A DNA stretch of 6,979 nt, taken from NCBI GenBank assembly GCA_030917665.1, contig JAUPUH010000044.1, positions 1 to 6,979 of the forward strand, given 5' to 3'. The notes beneath the pieces are model-generated. The model was given only the letters and a program-made list of their open reading frames with translations. It was not told where the DNA came from and did no database searches. This DNA is from Patescibacteria group bacterium. Lineage in GTDB: Bacteria; Patescibacteriota; Minisyncoccia; Phycocordibacterales; PALSA-1337. Below, piece by piece: positions 1 to 4,259 of this stretch. The position numbers and the translations under genes are program-made. Each line of letters starts with the position of its first letter. Positions within the stretch are counted from its first letter, which is position 1.

Positions 1-169
1 GTAGGGAGGTGACGATGGCCGTTCCGAATTTCTCATTCGTTTCTTTGTTTAGGAAGACAATCTCATCGCCTTCTTGAAGATCGGTGTCATCGAATAATCT
101 CGATGTGGATGTTTTTTCTCCGGCGAGTATCTGCTGTGCGAGATGTGGAGTGAATTTGAGGGTTTTCAT
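1..169 (-). CDS. ASCH-domain protein, N-terminal 56 residues (runs off left edge)
   Basis: The first 56 codons read MKTLKFTPHLAQQILAGEKT, then a segment with TSRLFDD, LQEGDEIVFLN and FGTAIVTSL. This matches the start of ASCH-domain (PUA-like fold) proteins: a beta strand and helix that place the substrate, a short basic segment around the TSR, then a GD-x-I strand. Family members are proposed to bind RNA or modified nucleosides; E. coli YqfB is an N4-acetylcytidine amidohydrolase. The exact substrate here is unknown, because the remaining half lies outside the window. The start is the ATG at 169. It has no Shine-Dalgarno site, but ATAAAC lies 4 bases before it, as in several other genes of this window. 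An extended -10 promoter lies at 194-202. The gene is cut only by the window edge; I see no sign of decay. Confidence 0.85.
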   Translation of the reverse strand, partial: MKTLKFTPHLAQQILAGEKTSTSRLFDDTDLQEGDEIVFLNKETNEKFGTAIVTSL

Positions 170-193
170 AGGTGTTTATTTCAGTGCAGCACC

Positions 194-202
194 AGTATAG
201 CA
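194..202 (-). promoter_or_regulatory. Extended -10 promoter for the ASCH gene
   Basis: On the minus strand this reads TGCTATACT, an extended -10 element (TGn followed by TATACT). It ends 24 bases before the ATG at 169, giving a predicted leader of about 18 nt. No convincing -35 box is present at 16-18 bp; that position overlaps the terminator of the preceding operon. The same TGCTATACT string precedes the CYTH gene. Confidence 0.6.
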
Positions 203-221
203 TGGTCGATTTTGAATGGGG

Positions 222-256
222 TAAAAAGAAAACGACCACCTGGGGGGTGGGCGTTT
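222..256 (-). terminator. Intrinsic terminator of the paralogue operon
   Basis: On the minus strand AAACGCCCACC (256-246) pairs with GGTGGTCGTTT (240-230) with one mismatch in 11 positions. The loop is five bases and is followed by TTCTTTTTA. The hairpin sits 36 bases past the stop codon of the gene at 292-633. The plus-strand side lacks a good T run, so it works mainly in the minus direction. Confidence 0.75.
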
Positions 257-291
257 TGTGTGCCCTTGTTAGGGCATTGGCGGTCTTCTGT

Positions 292-633
292 TCAGCAGAG
301 CCGGGCGTATTCCCAGGCAATGGTGAGTACCTCCCATTGACGCCTGTACAGCTTGTATCTCACTTGGACGCCCCAGAATGCTCGGACACGAAAGTGGTTC
401 ACGCGCCACCGGCTGAGTGGCCCTTTGTTGCCGGCGGCTTTTTGTTGCCTGACTACCTGGCACACTTCTGCGAGCTCGCGCTCTTGTTCAAAGTAGCGGT
501 GCCCCCGTGGAATGATCATATCTTCCCCGCAGTACCAGCGATTCTCGAACGGTCCTGGATCGACCGGTTTGTCGAGCGGCGCTGGTTCGGGTAACTGTAC
601 ATCTCCGAAGACGTCCTTGTCGTACACTTTCAT
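292..633 (-). CDS. Unrecognised 113-residue protein, second gene of paralogue pair
   Basis: I do not recognise the family. The start is the ATG at 633, because an AAGGAG site lies about 6 bases before it; an in-frame TTG at 651 would add six residues but would contain that ribosome site. The protein is soluble and basic, rich in Arg, Trp and Tyr, with a Pro-rich N-terminal third (LPEPAPLDKP) and no signal peptide or membrane segment. Its last ~75 residues share spaced residues with the gene at 674-1006: I-x-P-R-x-x-R-x-F, about 30 residues, then V-N-x-F-x-V, three residues, W-x-V-x-V-x-Y and a later Trp. This suggests two diverged copies of one ancestor. The gene is unusually GC-rich: plus-strand lines 361-420 and 421-480 count 38 and 36 G/C of 60. 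It follows the partner gene by 40 bases in one operon and ends before the terminator at 222-256. Confidence 0.7.
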   Translation of the reverse strand: MKVYDKDVFGDVQLPEPAPLDKPVDPGPFENRWYCGEDMIIPRGHRYFEQERELAEVCQVVRQQKAAGNKGPLSRWRVNHFRVRAFWGVQVRYKLYRRQWEVLTIAWEYARLC

Positions 634-673
634 TTGCTTCTCCTTTTTCAAATGAAGCCGCTGTGCTGCACAA

Positions 674-1006
674 TTAGTTGGTTTGGGCCGCGCAGGTATC
701 AGTAACCTCGATTGTCCAACCGGACCAAAAGTTGTAGGTAACGGTCACCTTCCATAGTCCGGCGACAGAGAAAAACACGTTGATACGGCTTTCACTGAGA
801 ACTTGATGTTCATCGGTTCCCGACTCCGCATTCAGTGCTAACGTCAAAATCTGATCATAGGTGACCCGGCACCAGAATTGCCGCTGACGTCTCGGAAAGA
901 TATTCAAGAGACGAAAACAGTCGATGTATTTCAGTTCTTTTCCCTGGTACCCTGGAATTGGATTTGCACTCGGGACATCAGACCCGAGGTATGCTCGTAT
1001 TCTCAT
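674..1006 (-). CDS. Unrecognised 110-residue protein, first gene of paralogue pair
   Basis: I do not recognise the family. The frame stays open to 1243, but the start is placed at the ATG at 1006. It follows GGAGGAAGGAAGGAA, a run of Shine-Dalgarno-like sequence, and the strong promoter at 1056-1084 lies inside the longer frame, so upstream starts would not be transcribed from it. The protein begins MRIRAYLGSDVP. A middle I-F-P-R-x-x-R-x-F motif is followed by a C-terminal beta-rich block, INVFFSVAGLWKVTVTY, then two Trp residues. The same spaced residues occur in the next gene, so the two look paralogous. There is no signal peptide or transmembrane segment. The alternating pattern near the C-terminus suggests a small beta sheet (inference). 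The gene shares an operon with 292-633 and appears to be its promoter-proximal member. Confidence 0.7.
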   Translation of the reverse strand: MRIRAYLGSDVPSANPIPGYQGKELKYIDCFRLLNIFPRRQRQFWCRVTYDQILTLALNAESGTDEHQVLSESRINVFFSVAGLWKVTVTYNFWSGWTIEVTDTCAAQTN

Positions 1007-1030
1007 TTCCTTCCTTCCTCCTTGCCTGTG

Positions 1031-1048
1031 CCGATAGAAATTTATCGG
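1031..1048 (-). promoter_or_regulatory. Hairpin at the 5' end of the paralogue-operon mRNA
   Basis: On the minus strand CCGATA and TATCGG form a perfect 6-bp stem with a 6-base loop. It starts within one or two bases of the transcription start predicted from the -10 box at 1056-1061. A stem at the very 5' end of an mRNA often protects it from decay. Translation should not be blocked, because the Shine-Dalgarno run lies about 10 bases further downstream. Confidence 0.5.
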
Positions 1049-1055
1049 ACTGAAC

Positions 1056-1084
1056 ATTATAGCACGTATATATTTTAAAGTCAA
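1056..1084 (-). promoter_or_regulatory. Near-consensus promoter of the paralogue operon
   Basis: On the minus strand TTGACT (1084-1079) is followed after exactly 17 bp by TATAAT (1061-1056), with TGC directly before the -10 as an extended element. This is the best sigma-70-type promoter in the window. The predicted start is near 1049, about 43 bases before the ATG at 1006. A perfect 10-bp palindrome, ATTACGTAAT, lies at 1086-1095 one base upstream of the -35 box and could be an operator half or whole site (inference). Confidence 0.85.
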
Positions 1085-1109
1085 TATTACGTAATGTTTC
1101 AACACCTTT

Positions 1110-1133
1110 GCATCACCTGTATACCAGGTATGC
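1110..1133 (-). other. Bulged hairpin between the 193-residue gene and the next promoter
   Basis: On the minus strand GCAT-ACCTG pairs with CAGGT-(G)-ATGC, nine pairs with one bulged G and a 5-base loop. It starts 45 bases past the stop of the 1179-1760 gene. There is no T run behind it, so it is not a standard terminator. It may be a 3' end stabiliser or a protein-binding site upstream of the promoter at 1056-1084. Confidence 0.35.
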
Positions 1134-1178
1134 AGAGTGACACTACCAGTCGAGGATTGATCCTGGTTCTGGTTAAGA

Positions 1179-1760
1179 TTATTCATGCTCGGTCCGGGCT
1201 CGTATTTTCTTTTTCGCTGATTCCCAAGCCATCCGATACTCATCTTCGTGGTCAGGGCATATCTTCATACGCCACTGAAACAGTTTTTCTCCCAAGCCGG
1301 TTTTTTCAGCAAGAAGAAACTCCTTCCGTTCCGCCAAAAGATGCCTCGTATGGAGCACTTCCTGATCGCCACCATTTCCCAGCCGACCTTTTTTGGTATT
1401 CAGCCACGCCTCCTGCAACTCGTGTTCTACGACAAGGGGAACCAATGCTTCGTAGGATTCTCCGTCGACATGGAACGCGTCTTTATTGATACCTATTTCA
1501 AGATTTTCAACGAATCTTTCTAGGGTGCCATCCTGGTTTGCTGCGACTTGACTCCAGCAATATACCGTTAAGCCTGTGTCGATTTTTTCCTGGTTTTCTT
1601 CTTCAGTCATCTTGCATACCCACTCACTGAATTCAGCGGCATTCATGTAGCGTATTCTTGGTTTGGCCATTTCGAAAAAGCTCTCCTTTGCAGAGCGCAT
1701 GTCGCCTTCGATCTTATGGGGCGGCTGGACGTAGGATGATTCTGGGAATCTAATCTCCAT
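1179..1760 (-). CDS. Unrecognised 193-residue protein with HExxE-type motif
   Basis: I cannot name the family with confidence. The start is the ATG at 1760, with no Shine-Dalgarno site but ATAAAC two bases before it, the start context shared with other genes here. In-frame ATGs at residues 21 and 31 are alternatives; the latter has a GGAG 12 bases upstream. The product is soluble, charged and probably mostly helical in its second half. The clearest feature is VVEHELQEAWL at residues 110-120, an E-H-E-x-x-E helix, followed after about 20 residues by H-T-R-H (137-140) and a long Lys/Glu-rich helix. Acidic residues and histidines spaced in this way could bind a metal, but the classical H-E-x-x-H zinc motif is absent. 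Its best neighbour link is the YdcF gene upstream, in the same orientation with no terminator in between. Confidence 0.75.
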   Translation of the reverse strand: MEIRFPESSYVQPPHKIEGDMRSAKESFFEMAKPRIRYMNAAEFSEWVCKMTEEENQEKIDTGLTVYCWSQVAANQDGTLERFVENLEIGINKDAFHVDGESYEALVPLVVEHELQEAWLNTKKGRLGNGGDQEVLHTRHLLAERKEFLLAEKTGLGEKLFQWRMKICPDHEDEYRMAWESAKKKIRARTEHE

Positions 1761-1817
1761 GTGTTTATTGTGCTTTCATTGGATTTATTTTCGTGTATGT
1801 CTGGATTATCACTGTCT

Positions 1818-1883
1818 TCAATCCAGCATTTCTCTCAGTTGATCAAATGAGATTTCTGGGTTTGCCGCGTATCCCGGGTGTTT
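1818..1883 (-). other. In-frame coding-like extension after the YdcF TGA stop
   Basis: Directly after the TGA at 1884-1886 the same frame continues for 21 sense codons to a second TGA at 1818-1820. The extension contains HPGYAANPEISFDQL and then REMLD. It reads like the ordinary C-terminal tail of a soluble protein, and the other two frames close or look random. It may be the original end of the YdcF protein, cut off by a nonsense mutation or sequencing error, or reached by occasional UGA readthrough. Confidence 0.55.
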
Positions 1884-2435
1884 TCAGTACATTGCCTCCC
1901 GGATAGCCTCCGTATCTCCAGAAGGTATGTCTCTCATGAGTGCTCTGAGGATATTGGTGGTATTTGTTTCCTGCGCTTCCTTTTCCCGCTTTTCATCTGC
2001 GCTCAGATCTAACAAGACGGGATAGTACTCGATGGCATATTGGGGTCCCAGCACATGATCGAATACGAATTTCGTGCGCTTCAGATGAAAATCCGAGGTG
2101 ACGACCATCACCTGTTTCCAGTCATTTTTCTCCAGGTAATCAATTTTTGTAAAGAAGGCGTTCCCAAGGGTATCTTTGGATTTTTCCTCGATAAAAATGT
2201 CCGTTTCTGGCACACCGAGCATAAGGGCGTATTCTCTCATCGCAGATGCCTCGGATCGGAAGGGGATTTCTCGCGAATCGTCTAACCAGAAACTGTAATT
2301 TCCAGACATGACAATATTTTTTGCCAGCCCCTGTGTATACAATTGTACCCCTTTTGAGACTCTGAGTTTTAGATTGTCAGGAAGCAAACCGTCCTGATTG
2401 ATTCCTGACCCAAGTATGATGATGGCATCGATCAT
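1884..2435 (-). CDS. YdcF/SanA-like DUF218 protein (183 residues, possibly shortened)
   Basis: The order of motifs is typical of the DUF218/YdcF family. There is an N-terminal strand with a Gly turn (IIILGSGI, residues 5-12), LRVSKGVQLY around 24-33, IVMSG at 41-45, SEASAMREYALMLGV at 61-75, EEKSKDTLGNA at 83-93 and VVTSDFHLKRTKFVF at 111-125. E. coli YdcF binds S-adenosylmethionine and SanA is linked to envelope integrity; the true role of this soluble-type member is unknown. No signal peptide or membrane anchor is present, unlike SanA. The ATG at 2435 is the only Met ahead of the first core strand; there is no Shine-Dalgarno site, but ATAAAC lies 12 bases upstream. The oddity is at the 3' end: the TGA at 1884 is followed in frame by 21 protein-like codons. 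The catalytic core is complete with or without that tail. Confidence 0.88.
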   Translation of the reverse strand: MIDAIIILGSGINQDGLLPDNLKLRVSKGVQLYTQGLAKNIVMSGNYSFWLDDSREIPFRSEASAMREYALMLGVPETDIFIEEKSKDTLGNAFFTKIDYLEKNDWKQVMVVTSDFHLKRTKFVFDHVLGPQYAIEYYPVLLDLSADEKREKEAQETNTTNILRALMRDIPSGDTEAIREAMY

Positions 2436-2517
2436 AGATTTTTCGGGGTTTATCGAGGGGGGTCAGAAATGCGGATTAAAATAAAAAAGATGAGGGAAGG
2501 ATTGAAGCAATTTGATA

Positions 2518-3015
2518 CTATCTGGCCTCAAGGTGAGTTTTGAGTTTAGCGATGGTCTCTTCCACTTTTTCGAGATTTCCTTCGGTCTTTAGATGCTCTC
2601 GGGCGTACTCCATGATCGGCCGGAGGGAAGGAGTTTTCTTTCCGAATTGTTCTACCATCCAATCATAGCGGGGAAACACCCAAACATGGAAATGGTGTGA
2701 AGTGTCTTCTTCCTGGACGAGATAAACCACATCGATATTGAGAGCTTTTCTCATCCCAGCTCGTACTGCAGTAAGAGTATTGATAAAATCTATTTTTTCT
2801 TCGTCAGCAAACTCATCAACGCTTTGCAGGTGCCGTCTTGAGGAAATGATGATAAATCCAGGAATAGGAATCTCAAAATCTTGATGAGCGCCGAAGTGTT
2901 CGGTGGTAAGTACGGTGCCCGTTCTTTCCATTTCTTCGTTTTCTCTGGCGCAACCCAAACAAGAAACCTGCGTCGGATTTCCTTTGTAATCAACGGTTTC
3001 TCTTTTGTCGCTCAT
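2518..3015 (-). CDS. HIT-family nucleotide-binding protein
   Basis: This 165-residue protein has the histidine-triad signature HHFHVWVFPR at residues 107-116. The middle histidine expected to form the covalent nucleotidyl intermediate is present (H110), while the third triad position is Trp, as in some HIT branches. An N-terminal C-L-G-C pair (19-22) resembles the zinc site of some HIT proteins. The core strand IPIPGFIIISSRRHLQSV (49-66) is the usual substrate-facing segment. HIT enzymes hydrolyse or transfer nucleoside monophosphates (AMP-lysine, Ap4A, GalT-like); the substrate here cannot be told. The frame is open to 3192, but the ATG at 3015 is chosen: it begins MSDKRETVDYKGN, the longer part overlaps the CYTH gene, and ATAAAC lies three bases before it. 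It sits 56 bases after the CYTH gene and 82 bases before YdcF. Confidence 0.92.
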   Translation of the reverse strand: MSDKRETVDYKGNPTQVSCLGCARENEEMERTGTVLTTEHFGAHQDFEIPIPGFIIISSRRHLQSVDEFADEEKIDFINTLTAVRAGMRKALNIDVVYLVQEEDTSHHFHVWVFPRYDWMVEQFGKKTPSLRPIMEYAREHLKTEGNLEKVEETIAKLKTHLEAR

Positions 3016-3071
3016 AGAGTTTATATACTGAAGCTCTGGGATGTATCCGCCTTTGGAGGACGAAGCGGGAA

Positions 3072-3599
3072 CTAGAAAAGCAGCTTCTCGTAAGAATATT
3101 GGGCTAAGGAAGTTTCTATGTCTTTGTACGATTTTCCAGCTAATACTCCGCCCGCTGTGAATTTTTCCTGAGTTATATCCGCAAGCGCCCAATTCGGCGC
3201 TACAAAGTTTTCTTTCTCGACATGAGAAGTAAACTCGACATCTACCAGAATGAGACCCTGTAGACTATCTTGGAAGATATCGATCTCGTAAGCAGTATCA
3301 TTTTCAGTATAGTAATAGCGGATTTTTCTAACCCTTTTACCTGGTAATGCTGAGAGTTCTTCGAATTCTTCTTTACTGAGTGGAATAGTATTCTCGTTTT
3401 GATGAGAAGAATCTGTTCCAGAAACAGGTGTTTTCTTAGTTATTTCAAATACCTCACCTTGTTTACGAATTCTTAAAATTGCATGATCGGATACGGTCGG
3501 TAAATATATATCAAGAATTTCTTTAAAGGGAGTTTCTTCCAAAGAAAAATTTTCAGGTAGTTCTTTTATTAAAAATGTAAGTTCAAATTCTTCAGTCAT
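3072..3599 (-). CDS. CYTH-domain (triphosphate tunnel metalloenzyme-like) protein
   Basis: This 175-residue protein covers a full CYTH domain. Family landmarks appear in order: EFELTF at residues 4-9 (the E-x-E-x-K strand), LRIRK at 42-46, EITKK at 52-56, RKIRYYY at 91-97, EIDIF at 105-109, LVDVEF at 118-123 and the W...DIT segment near 137-143. CYTH enzymes form a beta tunnel that binds a triphosphate and divalent metal ions; activities include inorganic triphosphatase, thiamine triphosphatase and class IV adenylyl cyclase. The specific reaction cannot be told here. The Lys of the first motif is replaced by Thr, so activity may be altered, although the later Arg/Lys and acid residues are kept. 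The ATG at 3599 has no Shine-Dalgarno site but has ATAAAC seven bases upstream, and an extended -10 promoter at 3622. It is likely the first gene of the run toward HIT, YdcF and the 193-residue protein. Confidence 0.92.
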   Translation of the reverse strand: MTEEFELTFLIKELPENFSLEETPFKEILDIYLPTVSDHAILRIRKQGEVFEITKKTPVSGTDSSHQNENTIPLSKEEFEELSALPGKRVRKIRYYYTENDTAYEIDIFQDSLQGLILVDVEFTSHVEKENFVAPNWALADITQEKFTAGGVLAGKSYKDIETSLAQYSYEKLLF

Positions 3600-3621
3600 A
3601 GAGTGTGTTTATATCTGCAGT

Positions 3622-3630
3622 AGTATAGCA
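3622..3630 (-). promoter_or_regulatory. Extended -10 promoter for the CYTH gene
   Basis: On the minus strand this reads TGCTATACT, identical to the element in front of the ASCH gene. It is 22 bases before the ATG at 3599, giving a leader of roughly 16 nt without a Shine-Dalgarno site. No good -35 hexamer stands at the usual distance. It lies just downstream of the terminator at 3655-3684, so transcription of the CYTH gene starts afresh. Confidence 0.6.
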
Positions 3631-3654
3631 TATTAAAAAGTTTGAAATTGAGAC

Positions 3655-3684
3655 AAAAAAAGACGACCTCTCAGGCGGGTCGTC
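3655..3684 (-). terminator. Intrinsic terminator of the small secreted protein gene
   Basis: On the minus strand GACGACC (3684-3678) and GGTCGTC (3668-3662) form a perfect 7-bp stem with a 9-base loop, followed by seven T. A second perfect hairpin, CGCTTC-AGTG-GAAGCG on the plus strand (3687-3702), stands just before it. This closes the transcript of the gene at 3749-3958 and separates it from the CYTH promoter. Confidence 0.85.
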
Positions 3685-3748
3685 GTCGCTTCAGTGGAAG
3701 CGGCCTAGTCATTGTCTACTGGCGTGGGGCCTACAGGTCAGTCTTCTT

Positions 3749-3958
3749 TCACGTCTTCTTGAAGCAGCTGAATGAGATGTATCCGATTGCGTTAGTCTGC
3801 GAGTTTCGGTCTTTGGCAATCTGGTTCCAGGCTTCGGTACAAGCCTTAAAACTGGTGAATCCAGGGACCGTCTCTATCACGACAGACCTCCCACCAGGAC
3901 TACTCTGTCCGGAAATCGGTACAACAGCAAGGAAAATCATAAGAATCCATTCTTGCAT
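3749..3958 (-). CDS. Small secreted protein with two cysteines (69 residues)
   Basis: The ORF starts MQEWILMIFLAVVPISG, a short hydrophobic leader with a small-residue exit near residue 17, so export is likely although the usual positive charge at the N-terminus is missing. The mature part has VPGFTSFKACTEAWNQIA and ends ISFSCFKKT. Its two cysteines (40 and 65) probably form one disulfide. The pattern of an aromatic, a short helix after the first Cys and a final strand with the second Cys is common in small uncharacterised secreted proteins of many bacteria; I cannot give a function. The start is well supported: GGAG lies 7 bases before the ATG at 3958, and the gene is followed by a good terminator. 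Its leader is long (about 125 nt if the TTGACA promoter near 4116 is used). The Shine-Dalgarno site is inside a small hairpin. Confidence 0.7.
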   Translation of the reverse strand: MQEWILMIFLAVVPISGQSSPGGRSVVIETVPGFTSFKACTEAWNQIAKDRNSQTNAIGYISFSCFKKT

Positions 3959-3965
3959 GATATTT

Positions 3966-3978
3966 CTCCAGTTTGGAG
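3966..3978 (-). promoter_or_regulatory. Hairpin covering the Shine-Dalgarno site of the secreted protein
   Basis: In the mRNA CUCCA (3978-3974) pairs with UGGAG (3970-3966) around a 3-base loop. The GGAG that serves as ribosome site is part of the second strand and lies 7 bases before the AUG. The stem is only 5 bp, so it could tune rather than block translation. Confidence 0.4.
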
Positions 3979-4089
3979 GCTCTTTGGATTAAATTCCTAT
4001 TGAGACCCCAGTTTTCAGGCCTGTCCTAGGGCAGGGAAATTGGTGTCGCTTATAACCTGAGTACTTGTTTGTAAGGTCCATTGCGACTT

Positions 4090-4121
4090 TATATAATTTC
4101 ATATTTTTTATGATTTGTCAA
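4090..4121 (-). promoter_or_regulatory. Possible promoter of the small secreted protein gene
   Basis: On the minus strand a perfect TTGACA lies at 4121-4116. The AT-rich -10 area (TTATATA, 4097-4090) is 19-20 bp away, longer than usual, so the -10 assignment is uncertain. A plus-strand alternative, TTGTAA at 4069-4074 with TATAAT at 4092-4097 at 17-bp spacing, overlaps it. If both are used, the promoters would compete. Confidence 0.4.
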
Positions 4122-4132
4122 TACTAAGAAAC

Positions 4133-4151
4133 AGCCTAAATAAAGCCTAAA
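4133..4151 (-). repeat. 8-bp direct repeat with 11-bp period upstream of a -35 box
   Basis: On the minus strand the sequence is TTTAGGCT, TTA, TTTAGGCT: two perfect 8-bp copies one helical turn apart. The repeat ends 11 bases before the TTGACA at 4116-4121. Direct repeats with 11-bp spacing just upstream of -35 are the classic arrangement for OmpR/PhoB-type activators. The regulator is not visible in this window. Confidence 0.45.
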
Positions 4152-4164
4152 AATTCATTAGCTG

Positions 4165-4191
4165 GCCACGTCGCTCGCGAGCGACGGTGGC
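4165..4191. repeat. Long GC-rich palindrome
   Basis: GTCGCTCG at 4170-4177 is followed directly by its reverse complement CGAGCGAC at 4178-4185. The stem extends outward through GCCAC (4165-4169) pairing with GTGGC (4187-4191) past one bulged G, and further by wobble pairs. There is no T run on either side, so it is not a standard terminator. It directly abuts the tRNA-like fragment, on the 3' side of that fragment. Confidence 0.6.
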
Positions 4192-4192
4192 T

Positions 4193-4217
4193 GGGGAGGA
4201 AGGGGAATCGAACCACT
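4193..4217 (-). other. Fragment of a tRNA 3' end (T-arm plus acceptor strand)
   Basis: On the minus strand 4217-4201 reads as a T-arm: five bases, the loop TTCGATT, then CCCCT. Four of five stem positions pair, with one T/C mismatch. It is followed by TCCTCCC (4200-4194) in the place of the acceptor 3' strand. No matching 5' acceptor strand (GGGAGGA), D-arm or anticodon arm is found upstream on the minus strand, and no CCA follows. It is therefore a remnant, such as can remain at an integration site in a tRNA gene, and not a working tRNA. Confidence 0.5.
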
Positions 4218-4225
4218 TATTACTC

Positions 4226-4253
4226 TTGACTTTTTAGACAGATTTACTATACT
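4226..4253 (+). promoter_or_regulatory. Plus-strand promoter of a short RNA
   Basis: TTGACT at 4226-4231 and TATACT at 4248-4253 are separated by 16 bp, close to consensus at both boxes. It is the only convincing promoter on the plus strand in the window. The predicted start is about 4259-4261. Confidence 0.7.
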
Positions 4254-4259
4254 GTAGGT

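Noticed and set aside
172..594. 140-residue open frame on the plus strand
   Set aside because: It lies opposite the paralogue gene at 292-633 and crosses the ASCH promoter and the operon terminator. It has no ribosome site and its composition is not protein-like.
1007..1243. N-terminal extension of the gene at 674-1006
   Set aside because: It would span the strong promoter and 5' hairpin and overlap the end of the 1179-1760 gene. The ATG at 1006 has an excellent ribosome site.
1094..1523. Plus-strand open frames opposite the 193-residue gene
   Set aside because: They are antisense shadows of 1179-1760, with no promoter or ribosome site and no recognisable domain.
1884..1886. UGA read as glycine (genetic code 25) as explanation of the in-frame TGA
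   Set aside because: TGA ends the genes at 292-633 and 3749-3958, where the frames beyond it do not look coding, and no other gene contains an internal TGA. Glycine is encoded by GGN throughout.
3642..3992. 116-residue plus-strand open frame
   Set aside because: It is antisense to the small secreted protein gene and starts beside that gene's terminator. The minus-strand gene has signal peptide, ribosome site and terminator.
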